This document shows, piece by piece, positions 16,045 through 24,523 of a DNA stretch of 64,000 nucleotides. The stretch spans positions 62,001 through 126,000 of the IMG/VR virus record IMGVR_UViG_3300042890_006166. One strand, given 5' to 3'. How positions within the stretch are numbered: the first letter of the stretch is position 1; each line of letters starts with the position of its first letter. Under the pieces are notes generated by a model that was not told where the DNA came from, made no database searches, and saw only the letters and a list, made by a program, of their open reading frames with translations. A program made the position numbers and the translations under genes. The DNA is from a virus.

Positions 16045-18405
16045 ATGGGAATCCAGGCTACAGACAGAAACAGAAATTTGTTCCTGAAGGGATTTAGACT
16101 TTCAGATCAGGGCAAAAATGAAGATCCTACTTATTTGGGATTCAAGTTTGTCTTTGATTTTGGAGTATTGCCAATCAATCCAGATTACGGTTGGGCACCT
16201 AGTCCTTTACTGAGAATCCCTAATTATACTGCCGGAAATGGAGCTGGTATGGCTTCTGGACTTGAAAATCCATTTGGGCAAGATGCCTACAATCTAGGTG
16301 GTCCAATCTACTATTCCACCTTCAATTATTTGTTGGAAAGAGAAGGGGGTTTCTTGGTCGGTTCTAATCAAACCAAAAGAGCTAATGCTTTGCGTCAATT
16401 TCAAGTTTTATTGGCTAACATCAACAACAATTCGCCTTGGTTTTTTCAATCCATTGATGGTCTTGATAAGTTAGAGAAAATTGCCAGAACAGGGTTTCAA
16501 GACGAAGCAGGATTTGACAATTTCAATCCTCAAAAAACCGATGGAAAAACTTTAACGATCAACTGTTTGGAATCCCTAAATCTAAGAATTTCTGCATTGG
16601 CCGATTTGTATGAAACAGCCATGTTCGATGCTGACAATATGAGATGGTTAGTTCCTAGAAATCTAAGAAAATTCACGATGTACATTTTCGTGACGGAGAT
16701 TCGCAATTTTTTTAAAACCTCAAGATTGACCGGATCATCAACAGTTCTAGCTTCTTTGGATAATTTGACGAATGTTCTCACAACTAATCGAAATCCTGGT
16801 TCTAATATTCAAAATTTAGGAATAGACGATCCCATCGAAAATTTATCAGGGAATCCAGGAAACTCTTTCACCTCTTTTGCATCAAACGTTTTTGGTCAAT
16901 CTGGATTGCAAAATGATGTTCAGGCTTTTCGTAATCAGCAGGACCAAAGTGGCATAAAACCTGTTTTTATTTACGAGTGCCATCAGTGTGAATTTGATTT
17001 CAGTTCCAGTACACCTTTGGCTTCATCTATAGACATGGGAAGCTCTTCGGCAGATTCTTTAATGGCAAAACAAAGTTTCAAGATTCACGTGGGAAAGGTT
17101 AGAATGAAGAATCAATATCCCAATATTAGAAACGACAAAAAACCTTTGATCCTGGCTGATGGTGCCTATCAAGATCGAACCTCGGTCCAAACTGCTGCTT
17201 TAACGTTGGAAACAATTGCCAGCCAAGCTAATGAATTGATTACAAATTTCACTTCGGCAGCAATTAACGATCTGGTGAATGAAGGAATTAATCAATTTGT
17301 GAATCCCGCTTTAAGTGGATTAAACCAATCTTTACTTGGAAACATTTATTCTTTTAATCCTTCACAAATTGGCCGATTGGTTACACCCAATGGATTTAAT
17401 TTCAACGATGCCCAGAATTTTCTCAATGGGGCGGCATCAACCGGAATTGATAATATCTTTAAGGGTAATTTACCTAACCCACAAAAGGTTGGCCTCGGTG
17501 GACCTCCGGAACGAGCATATCCACCGATTTCTCCCCCACAAGATGTTTATCCTAGAGTTCCTGGCACCGATTTAGGAACACCTTCTAGAGTTTATCCACC
17601 CCCGGGAGGAGACGTTTATAATTCTGTCCCTGGATCTGATTTAGGTGTACCAGACAGAGTATATCCGATCCCTACCGGAGATGCTTATAACAACGTTCCT
17701 GGTTCAGATTTGGGTGTACCCGATAGGGTTTATCCAAATCCAGTAGGGGATGTTTATACAGATGTTCCGGGCTCAGATTTGGGTGTACCAGATAGGGTTT
17801 ATCCAAATCCAGTGGGTGATGTTTATGCCGATGTTCCTGGATCTGATTTAGGTGTCCCCGACAGGGTATATACACCTCCAGGTGGAGATGTGTATGACAA
17901 CGTACCAGGTTCAGATCTGGGATCTCCCGATCGGGTGTACCCGCCACCGGGCGGGGACGTGTACACGGATGTGCCCGGGAGAGATCTGGGTGTACCAGAT
18001 AGGGTTTATCCCACAGATCCTATTGGAGACATTTATTCTGGGGTACCTGGACCTGATTTGGACGTTCCAGATAGAGTGTATCCTATTACAAGTGATGATG
18101 TTTATACCGATACTATTTTTCCAAACACACTTCCTAGAGAACAAGTTTATACTCCTAGTACTTTGTCAAATGTGGCCGGAGAGCTAAGATCTGTAGAAAA
18201 TTCTTTTACCCAACCTCCTGGATCTGTCTATCAGGCTTCCCCACCCCGGCCAATGCAAGGGGGACTGGGTGATGTATATCCGCCTACGGTTGGAGATTTT
18301 ATTGTAGAACCCCCTCTGAACTTAGGCAACATGAAACCTTCTACTAAATTCAATCCTAGTTTAGGTAAGTTCAATCCTACTGAAGAGATAGAAGACGAAC
18401 AGTAA
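16045..18405 (+). CDS. Baseplate/tail protein with 23-residue tandem repeats
   Basis: A 786-residue protein. The N-terminal 480 residues look like a virion domain: an aromatic beta start (YLGFKFVFDFGVLP), then a segment LNLRISALADLYETA followed by MRWLVPRNLRKFTMYIFVTEI (quoted in parts), which I associate with tube- or baseplate-ring proteins without being able to name the family. Residues about 500-690 are eight copies of a 23-residue unit built on VPG(S/T/R/P)DLG-(V/S/T)-P-(D/S)-RVYP, separated by Pro/Gly-rich joints with DVY. The end is Pro/Asn-rich and disordered. Its stop overlaps the start of the gp5-like gene by one base, so it probably works next to the spike. The repeat block may be a flexible spacer. 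Function is inferred from context only. Confidence 0.65.
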   Translation: MGIQATDRNRNLFLKGFRLSDQGKNEDPTYLGFKFVFDFGVLPINPDYGWAPSPLLRIPNYTAGNGAGMASGLENPFGQDAYNLGGPIYYSTFNYLLEREGGFLVGSNQTKRANALRQFQVLLANINNNSPWFFQSIDGLDKLEKIARTGFQDEAGFDNFNPQKTDGKTLTINCLESLNLRISALADLYETAMFDADNMRWLVPRNLRKFTMYIFVTEIRNFFKTSRLTGSSTVLASLDNLTNVLTTNRNPGSNIQNLGIDDPIENLSGNPGNSFTSFASNVFGQSGLQNDVQAFRNQQDQSGIKPVFIYECHQCEFDFSSSTPLASSIDMGSSSADSLMAKQSFKIHVGKVRMKNQYPNIRNDKKPLILADGAYQDRTSVQTAALTLETIASQANELITNFTSAAINDLVNEGINQFVNPALSGLNQSLLGNIYSFNPSQIGRLVTPNGFNFNDAQNFLNGAASTGIDNIFKGNLPNPQKVGLGGPPERAYPPISPPQDVYPRVPGTDLGTPSRVYPPPGGDVYNSVPGSDLGVPDRVYPIPTGDAYNNVPGSDLGVPDRVYPNPVGDVYTDVPGSDLGVPDRVYPNPVGDVYADVPGSDLGVPDRVYTPPGGDVYDNVPGSDLGSPDRVYPPPGGDVYTDVPGRDLGVPDRVYPTDPIGDIYSGVPGPDLDVPDRVYPITSDDVYTDTIFPNTLPREQVYTPSTLSNVAGELRSVENSFTQPPGSVYQASPPRPMQGGLGDVYPPTVGDFIVEPPLNLGNMKPSTKFNPSLGKFNPTEEIEDEQ
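17542..18105 (+). repeat. Coding tandem repeat, 69-bp unit, about eight copies
   Basis: In-frame repeat inside the gene at 16045. The unit is 69 bp (23 codons); for example GATGTTTA starts at 17749 and again at 17818. Outer copies are more diverged and one has an added codon. Synonymous differences between copies (GGATCT, GGTTCA, GGCTCA for Gly-Ser) show that the copies are not very recent duplicates. Confidence 0.85.
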
Positions 18406-19073
18406 TGGCAAATCCTCGATTTTATTTAGGGCAGGTCGTAGACATTAACGATCCCAGAAAATCCGGTCGAGCACGGATTAGAGTTTTTGGACTTTTTGAT
18501 GGACTAGACCACGAAGATATTCCATGGGCTAGTCAAATAAGTGGACTTTCTTTCGGAAAGGGCGGATCTGGAACAATCTCCATCCCTAAGTTGGGTGCCA
18601 TAGTTGTGGTTCAGTTTGATGGACAGAATTACTATAAAATGAACTATTATGGTGAGAAGGACTATGCCCAAGACATGTTGGCAGAGATAGCCGATTCCTA
18701 CGAGGGAGCACAGGTTATCGTGTATGACACAGAAGCTGAACCTGGACCGTTGACTTTATTTTACACGAAAAAGAAAGGAGCTGTATTCTCTTTAGGAGAT
18801 GCAAAGATCCAGTTTGATACACAAGACGGAGGTCAGCTCAGAGTTATTATTGAGATGGGCCAGGATCAAATCCGGATGGAAAATAACAAAGTAATCATTA
18901 ACTCTAATAACATCGAGTTGGGAGAAGCTGCTATTGAGGCAGTCATTAAAGGAAACACTTTCCAAACCTATTTTAATTCCCATACTCATGTTGGTAATTT
19001 GGGTGCACCCACTTCACCTCCTGTCGTTCCATCTACTCCCAATCATTTGTCTACTGTGAGTAAAACTAGATAA
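18405..19073 (+). CDS. gp5/VgrG-like OB-fold baseplate spike protein (no lysozyme domain)
   Basis: A 222-residue protein. Residues about 5-85 form an OB-fold of the gp5/baseplate-V type: YLGQVVDINDPRKSGRARIRV, quoted in part as GQVVDINDPRKSGRARIRV, then IPWASQISG, a Gly/Ser turn and IPKLGAIVVVQFD. The C-terminal part is beta-rich (NKVIINSNNIELG), probably a short beta-prism, and ends in FNSHTHVGNLGAPTSPP. That His-Thr-His plus Pro-rich tail is known from spike proteins, where the His residues can bind a metal ion. T4 gp5 has a lysozyme domain between these parts; it is absent here, so cell-wall cleavage must come from elsewhere. It starts on the stop codon of the previous gene and is followed after two bases by the 941-residue gene. 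Confidence 0.75.
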   Translation: MANPRFYLGQVVDINDPRKSGRARIRVFGLFDGLDHEDIPWASQISGLSFGKGGSGTISIPKLGAIVVVQFDGQNYYKMNYYGEKDYAQDMLAEIADSYEGAQVIVYDTEAEPGPLTLFYTKKKGAVFSLGDAKIQFDTQDGGQLRVIIEMGQDQIRMENNKVIINSNNIELGEAAIEAVIKGNTFQTYFNSHTHVGNLGAPTSPPVVPSTPNHLSTVSKTR

Positions 19074-19075
19074 GC

Positions 19076-21901
19076 ATGTCAATAATTCCTAAGTGTTTAA
19101 CTGATGATCAGATTGATAATTTCGTAAATAATGTTAATAAAACATCTGACGAAATTTTAGGTGAAAGTAAATTTAAAATTCCCAACCCGGCATTACCTGG
19201 CCTTGGCTTATTGGTTAAGTTACAAATCAAAATTTTTGAAAAATCTATTTTGGTGAATTTTCTTCCAATTATAAAAGGGAAACAAATTTTAACAGAAGCT
19301 TTCACTAAATTGAGAGTTTTAAAATTCATCAGGGAAAGGACTGAAGAAGTTGCAGAATTGTTACGAAATCCAATACAAACACTTTTAAACCAAGCGGTAA
19401 ATATTCCTTTAGCACAAGATTTTCCGTTTCCAGTTGCCTTGCTTTTTGGAATTAGAACTTCTAGTGGAGATATACAGAATCTAATAAGTGACATAAACAC
19501 AGTAGGTAACGATGTTCAATCTGTTAATACATTGTTAAACTACAAAATAGAATTTGATTCTATTTTGGATCCACCCCCAGGATTGATCACCTCTCCTGAT
19601 AGATCACCAGATAATCTTCAACAAATGAAAGTTAATTTCACGAGTGAATCTGGCGAAAGGGATTCTCCTTTGTTATTTCTAAAACCTGGTGATTATTTTT
19701 CACTTGATTTTGAAAACTTTACCAATACATATCAAGTTTCAGAAATTGAAATACAAACTAATTTCATCCAATTATTTTTTCAGCTTCAGGCAACTTCTTC
19801 TCCTTCTTTCGTATCACAACAAGAAAAAGTTTTCGTTCCTGGATTCTCCTCCGTTTCTCTCAGAATTTCTAGAAAAATTTCATTAAGACAATTCCTGAAT
19901 GAACAGGGAAAATTAATAATTCCTCTTACGGCATTTGGTATTAGTTTACCTATATCCTTAGAATTGGGAAATTTCGATAGATTGAGCGAAACGAATCCAA
20001 CTTACAAATTTGTTAAGAAATTAGAGGCGGAAACCAATTTGGATTTCTCAAAAGTTCTTAGTGATATGATCGATGGAATTTTCCCAGTTATCGATTGGGA
20101 AGAAATACAAAAGGATCCCAGATTTAGAAGTTCACAAGAGGACTCCAAGTTAGAAATGATAAACCTGGCTCGTTTAATCCAAATCGGAACGGATAATCCT
20201 TTGTTTATGATTCGAATGATTTTGAATTATCTGAAGTTACTGTTGCTACCAATAGAGGTCGTTGTTTCTGTATTTAAAACAATACTTTCTCAAATAAGTA
20301 ACCCAATTTCTTTAATCAGAATTATTTTTCTAATTATTTCTAATCCTTTGAGATTTTTATGTGACATTATTTCAGATGCTTTTTTGAAATTCCTGAGGGT
20401 ATATTTAGAACCTCCTTTAGCTCCTTTGATTCAGTGGAATGAGCTAGTTCAAGATCCTGTTGATAGAGGAAGAGGTTTAAAACCTTTGTTTTCTGATTTG
20501 ATTTGTGGAAGATTTAAAAACAAGTTGGCAAATTACAATCCAGATTCTAATTTTTTCGTTCAAGAATCAGCCAAATTAAAAATCCCACCAGGAGAAAATC
20601 CAATTGTTCAATTAAGTTATAATTTGACACAGAATCCCATTCCAGATCTAGGAGAAGTAAGTTTGCAATCACCAATCTTAAGTCAAAATACATCGATGAG
20701 ATTTAGCACAATTACTGACACTGTCGAAAACGGTCTTGCCTATTTGACTTCCCTAGGGATTGGTGACACCTTTTATCTTAGCTCTAATGGCCAATTTCAA
20801 AATTTTAGGGTTTCAGGAAAAAATCTAATTGAAAATAACAACCAAACTTATTTTGAATATTTAGTACAACCGGTGAATGTAACCGAAGTTTATGCCACCC
20901 AAGAAAATCAACAGCTCCAATCCGCCTTCAACGGTATTGTTTCGGATCAATTTAAAGCATCAATCAGTGTAAACAATCCAAATAAAACTTTTTTGTTTAT
21001 TTTAGAGCGTTACTTGCCAATGAAGGCCATAGCCGCCTGGGAAAGCATAAAGGGAATTTTTTCTATTACAGTGGCTCTTGCCTCCGAAATACCTTCTCTT
21101 ATTCCTTTATGTTTTAAATGTATATTTTCTGGAAATAGAAATACTCAACAAACCCCATCTTCTCTGACACAAGAGGGTTCTTCGGATTTTCTTCAAGGTT
21201 TTATTTCTTCTTTGGACATTGAATTAGACCCAGATAGAAGAAATTTTGGTGAGTATAAATCCGGGGAAGGAAGAGAAGCCTCAGAAGAATTCTTTCGGGA
21301 AATTCAATTAAAAGAAATTAATCCAGGAAGTCCAGGAGGGTCTGAAAAAACACCCAACACGGAAGGGGGAATTCAAGAAGTGTTTTTGGATTTACAAAAA
21401 GCAAGGCAAGCAGAGGGAAAATCAACTCGTGTTTACAGATCAAATCTTCCTGTCGAATTTCAATCTAATTTCAGATGGGATTCTTTAACACTGAACCAAA
21501 TAGGAGAAAATCTGAAAGTTTTGTCTAGAGTTGCATATGAGCTTTCCTTTAGGGCTACAAGTAGTAGTCAAGAAAACTCAAATACTATCATAGATTTCTT
21601 AGCTAGTCTAAATCCTCTTACTTCTATTGCAAATGATATCAGAAATGAAAGTCAAAATGAATTGGTAAACAAATCTATTCCTATTACAGTTTGGGCTTTA
21701 ACGGAGAACGGCGAAAGCGAATTCAAGATAATTAACAATGGACCACTGTACCAATCCTTTTTGGATTATTCTTTTTTTACAAAATACGATCCAGAAATTG
21801 AAACCACGGAATTTAGATTTAAAGCTAGTCAAGTGAGATACTATGTTAATTTTAATTTCAGATTTGCTAAAGATATTTTGCTTCCTGCTTTGAGAGACTA
21901 G
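19076..21901 (+). CDS. Large tail protein with hydrophobic helical core
   Basis: A 941-residue protein. An N-terminal helical region (residues 1-150) is followed by a beta-rich domain (about 180-310, with FLKPGDYFSLDF and FIQLFFQLQAT). Next is a strongly hydrophobic helical stretch (about 375-455) containing LNYLKLLLLPIEVVVSVF and IRIIFLIISNPLRFLCDII. A second beta-rich part, another hydrophobic helix near 660-685 and a charged C-terminal portion complete it. Tape-measure proteins of contractile phages often carry such hydrophobic helices, and the position next to hub and spike would suit that. However, the beta domains are unusual for a pure tape measure, so a baseplate-hub or membrane-penetrating protein is equally possible. 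It starts two bases after the spike gene. Family not recognised. Confidence 0.65.
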   Translation: MSIIPKCLTDDQIDNFVNNVNKTSDEILGESKFKIPNPALPGLGLLVKLQIKIFEKSILVNFLPIIKGKQILTEAFTKLRVLKFIRERTEEVAELLRNPIQTLLNQAVNIPLAQDFPFPVALLFGIRTSSGDIQNLISDINTVGNDVQSVNTLLNYKIEFDSILDPPPGLITSPDRSPDNLQQMKVNFTSESGERDSPLLFLKPGDYFSLDFENFTNTYQVSEIEIQTNFIQLFFQLQATSSPSFVSQQEKVFVPGFSSVSLRISRKISLRQFLNEQGKLIIPLTAFGISLPISLELGNFDRLSETNPTYKFVKKLEAETNLDFSKVLSDMIDGIFPVIDWEEIQKDPRFRSSQEDSKLEMINLARLIQIGTDNPLFMIRMILNYLKLLLLPIEVVVSVFKTILSQISNPISLIRIIFLIISNPLRFLCDIISDAFLKFLRVYLEPPLAPLIQWNELVQDPVDRGRGLKPLFSDLICGRFKNKLANYNPDSNFFVQESAKLKIPPGENPIVQLSYNLTQNPIPDLGEVSLQSPILSQNTSMRFSTITDTVENGLAYLTSLGIGDTFYLSSNGQFQNFRVSGKNLIENNNQTYFEYLVQPVNVTEVYATQENQQLQSAFNGIVSDQFKASISVNNPNKTFLFILERYLPMKAIAAWESIKGIFSITVALASEIPSLIPLCFKCIFSGNRNTQQTPSSLTQEGSSDFLQGFISSLDIELDPDRRNFGEYKSGEGREASEEFFREIQLKEINPGSPGGSEKTPNTEGGIQEVFLDLQKARQAEGKSTRVYRSNLPVEFQSNFRWDSLTLNQIGENLKVLSRVAYELSFRATSSSQENSNTIIDFLASLNPLTSIANDIRNESQNELVNKSIPITVWALTENGESEFKIINNGPLYQSFLDYSFFTKYDPEIETTEFRFKASQVRYYVNFNFRFAKDILLPALRD

Positions 21902-21935
21902 CATACAATCGAAGTTTGAATCTTGGTTTTAAAAA

Positions 21936-21944
21936 GATATATAG
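21936..21944 (+). promoter_or_regulatory. Candidate late-promoter element GATATATAG
   Basis: This element lies 23 bases before the ATG at 21968 in the gap after the 941-residue gene. Its position supports that ATG, not the in-frame TTG at 21923, as the true start, since a TTG start would put the element inside the gene. Confidence 0.45.
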
Positions 21945-21967
21945 ATGGTCTTTTTAAACCAAAAAAA

Positions 21968-23131
21968 ATGAAATCATCCAAAAAAATTTTAGTAGAAACT
22001 TCTAGTTTCAACTGGGACATTCCCAACAACTTCACGGTAAATCCAAAATTTAAAACCGCCGAGAAGACCAAAGTTTACTGTCATGAAAGTTATGCTTTGG
22101 AATTGTACAATCTGATGACCGGCAGCATGAGCGGGTTTAGAACTTCAAAGGATTTGTCCGCTGGGGGTTCATATTCGTGTGTTATTTCGGCTTCTGATTC
22201 CACCCACGCCTTAGCACAAACAGAGTCTGGGCAAACCATCTATATCGACCTTAAAAAAGAGTCCAAAGATGCTGCCAGATTGGGCCTGATGGATGCCATC
22301 AACTTTGAAGTGGGCTCGGAAATTCAAGCAGCCGTTCGTCAAATCGCCGGCACCTATTATGGTTCTGTCGTAGATTGTTACATTCAAAATTTAAAGGCAG
22401 AATTTTTCGACCAAATCAAAAAGCAAACCTTAGCATATGAGGCAAGGGTAAAATCCATCAACAAAGGGGGTTATCTGGTAGATGTCAATGGAGTTGAGTG
22501 TTTTCTTCCTGGATCTCTGGCAGCAGCCAACAAGATCACAGATTTCGACTCCTACATTGGCAAGAGATTTTATGTTATGATCGATGGTTATGTTGCTGCT
22601 AAAGACATCTTTGTTGTTTCTTACAAGAAGTATTTACACAAAATCATGGATCACAAGATCCAAGAATTGGATATGACCAAAAAATACAAGGGTCACGTCA
22701 CCGGAACTTCCGCCTTTGGTGTATTTGTTGAATGGGAAGAGATTTTCACTGGATTGATTCATAAAACAGAATTTGAAAATCAGGTCATCGAAGGTTTCAA
22801 TCCAGGCGATGAGATCGAATTTTACATTAAAGAAATTAAGGACGACAACCGTCTGACTTTGACCTTCGGGGAACCTCTAGAGAAAAATAAATGGATGTAC
22901 GAATTGAAGAAAAATGTAGAAGACGGCACCTCAGAACCCATGGATGCCATCGTTAAACACAAAAGAAAAAATGGTGCCTTAATTGAAATTGGAGACTCTG
23001 GCCAGCTTGCTCTTGTTCCACAGGAAAAACTGGGCAAGAATTCCAAAAATCTCCAGGCAGGAGATACCATTCGGGTTCAGGTCTATCAGGTAGATCCATT
23101 GGCCGGAAAAATATACGCTAGTCAGGTCTAA
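21968..23131 (+). CDS. S1-domain RNA-binding protein (ribosomal protein S1-like)
   Basis: A 387-residue protein with at least three S1/OB modules: about residues 155-222 (YEARVKSINKGGYLVDVNG, FLPGSLA), 238-300 (YKGHVTGTSAFGVFVEW, GLIHKTEF, then PGDEIEFYIKEI) and 325-387 (MDAIVKHKRKNGALIEIGD, ALVPQEKL, AGDTIRVQVYQVD). The second is the most canonical, with the G-x-V-T-x-x-x-x-FG-x-FV signature. A possible degenerate fourth sits near 65-100. Bacterial S1 uses such repeats to bind mRNA during initiation. In a phage whose genes lack Shine-Dalgarno sites, a role in translation of phage mRNA or in RNA protection is a sensible inference. It starts at ATG 21968 behind a GATATATAG element, and its stop overlaps the next ATG by one base. 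The domain call is strong; the role is not proven. Confidence 0.85.
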   Translation: MKSSKKILVETSSFNWDIPNNFTVNPKFKTAEKTKVYCHESYALELYNLMTGSMSGFRTSKDLSAGGSYSCVISASDSTHALAQTESGQTIYIDLKKESKDAARLGLMDAINFEVGSEIQAAVRQIAGTYYGSVVDCYIQNLKAEFFDQIKKQTLAYEARVKSINKGGYLVDVNGVECFLPGSLAAANKITDFDSYIGKRFYVMIDGYVAAKDIFVVSYKKYLHKIMDHKIQELDMTKKYKGHVTGTSAFGVFVEWEEIFTGLIHKTEFENQVIEGFNPGDEIEFYIKEIKDDNRLTLTFGEPLEKNKWMYELKKNVEDGTSEPMDAIVKHKRKNGALIEIGDSGQLALVPQEKLGKNSKNLQAGDTIRVQVYQVDPLAGKIYASQV

Positions 23132-24522
23132 TGAATTCACACTTCGACAAATATCAGGCCCTTTCATCATCCGTTCTAGGATTCGAATTTGAATTCTTTT
23201 CCGAGATGGTGAGAGGCCGAATTGTCGAATCTCTTTCTAAGCTGCTTGGAAAAAAGGTTATTTTGTCCGACAAATATCATTCTAAAATTCCAGTCAGCGC
23301 CGATAGTTTCAAGCTAGAACCAGACTATTCCGGAGGAAGCAAAATGAACGAGCTAATCACTGGACCCATGTCATATGGAGAAGCCATTCCGGTTTTAATC
23401 AAAGTTTTAAAATGGATTGAAGCCAATGGTTGGACCACGGATCGGTGTGCTTTTCAATTTTCTATTTCTTTCGATCCTCACGACAGAAAATTAGAAAAAA
23501 TGGAACGTTTGGATCGTATGAAATTTATTTTAGGAATTGATGAAGGTATAGTTTATTCGTCATTTGGAAACCGAACCAATAATGTGTATGCCAAATCTCT
23601 AAAGAAGATCGTACCAGTCAACAAATTTTCAATTTTAGAAAACATCACCACGATCGATCCAAAGTTGTTTAAGTTGCCTGGAGAGAAATATTATGGAGCA
23701 AATTTTACCAAATTACAAGATGGATATGTTGAGATACGCTATCTTGGAGGAAAGGACTACCAAAAGAAAATTAATCCTATTTTAGAAGTTACGGATTATG
23801 TTACTTTGTTGTTACATGATATCCTATCTGGCAAAAAGGTCTACGGAAAAGAGGACGTCCAAAAATTACAGGAGATGATGAGACAGCACACGAAGGTCGT
23901 GAGAAGTTTTTCAAATCCTGATTCATTCTTCATGAACTATCCAGATTTTCACGTGTTGGTTGATTTGAAAGGTTACGAAGAAAATATTAAAACTTATTGG
24001 TCACACATTAGGGAAAAAATATTTGATCTAATTGTTGAAGGTGGTATACAGGCTTGTTTTTTCAATTATGATACTTCCATTGGTAGATTCCAAATCAAAG
24101 ATGCCAAAAGCAAAAATGGATTGATTTTAAGGGATGTTGACATTTTTGACAGCATAGTTAAAAACGGAAAATTAGAGAACTGTAATTTATATGGAACACA
24201 GGTAAAAAATTCTGAGATTTATGACTGTAAACTAGTTTTTGGCAACAAGCTCTACGACAGCAAATTTCAAAATTCCATAGCAGACTATGGAAATTTGCTT
24301 GAGAACTGTTACATCGATTGTCCACAGCAGATGGTAGATTGTGAAGTCAAAGGTGGAGTATTGAGAAAGGCGGATTTAGGAAGGAACTCACTTATTTCCG
24401 AACAAACCGAGAAGGTCAAAGATTTCAACGAAATCCGTACCACACGTTTTATTTCAGATTCAAGGTTGAAAAATTTGAACGACCCAATCGCCAAGATCAA
24501 ATTTAAAAATATCAATTACTAA
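23131..24522 (+). CDS. Amidoligase-like enzyme with pentapeptide-like C-terminus
   Basis: A 463-residue protein. The N-terminal two thirds match the pattern of amidoligases (carboxylate-amine ligases of the glutamine-synthetase fold). These are LGFEFEFF (about residues 16-23) with the Glu pair, an Asp/Gly loop (LEPDYSGGSK), ELITGPMSYGEA (about 73-84), a long helix with IKVLKWIEANGW, FQFSISFD, and YVEIRYLGG (about 200-208) with Glu and Arg likely at the ATP/metal site. Residues about 325-425 change to short repeats with Asn/Asp/Leu/Cys rungs (LENCNLYGTQVKNSEIYDCK), suggesting a pentapeptide-type beta-helix. The expected reaction is ATP-dependent amide bond formation; the substrate is unknown. 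It overlaps the S1 gene by one base and precedes a structural gene by one base, so it may act on virion or cell-wall components. Confidence 0.65.
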   Translation: MNSHFDKYQALSSSVLGFEFEFFSEMVRGRIVESLSKLLGKKVILSDKYHSKIPVSADSFKLEPDYSGGSKMNELITGPMSYGEAIPVLIKVLKWIEANGWTTDRCAFQFSISFDPHDRKLEKMERLDRMKFILGIDEGIVYSSFGNRTNNVYAKSLKKIVPVNKFSILENITTIDPKLFKLPGEKYYGANFTKLQDGYVEIRYLGGKDYQKKINPILEVTDYVTLLLHDILSGKKVYGKEDVQKLQEMMRQHTKVVRSFSNPDSFFMNYPDFHVLVDLKGYEENIKTYWSHIREKIFDLIVEGGIQACFFNYDTSIGRFQIKDAKSKNGLILRDVDIFDSIVKNGKLENCNLYGTQVKNSEIYDCKLVFGNKLYDSKFQNSIADYGNLLENCYIDCPQQMVDCEVKGGVLRKADLGRNSLISEQTEKVKDFNEIRTTRFISDSRLKNLNDPIAKIKFKNINY

Positions 24523-24523
24523 C

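Noticed and set aside
21923-21967. TTG start for the S1-domain gene giving 15 more residues
   Set aside because: The extension overlaps the promoter-like element at 21936 and ATG 21968 gives a natural start. Similar reasoning rejects TTG starts at 8645, 9072, 38349 and 39263.
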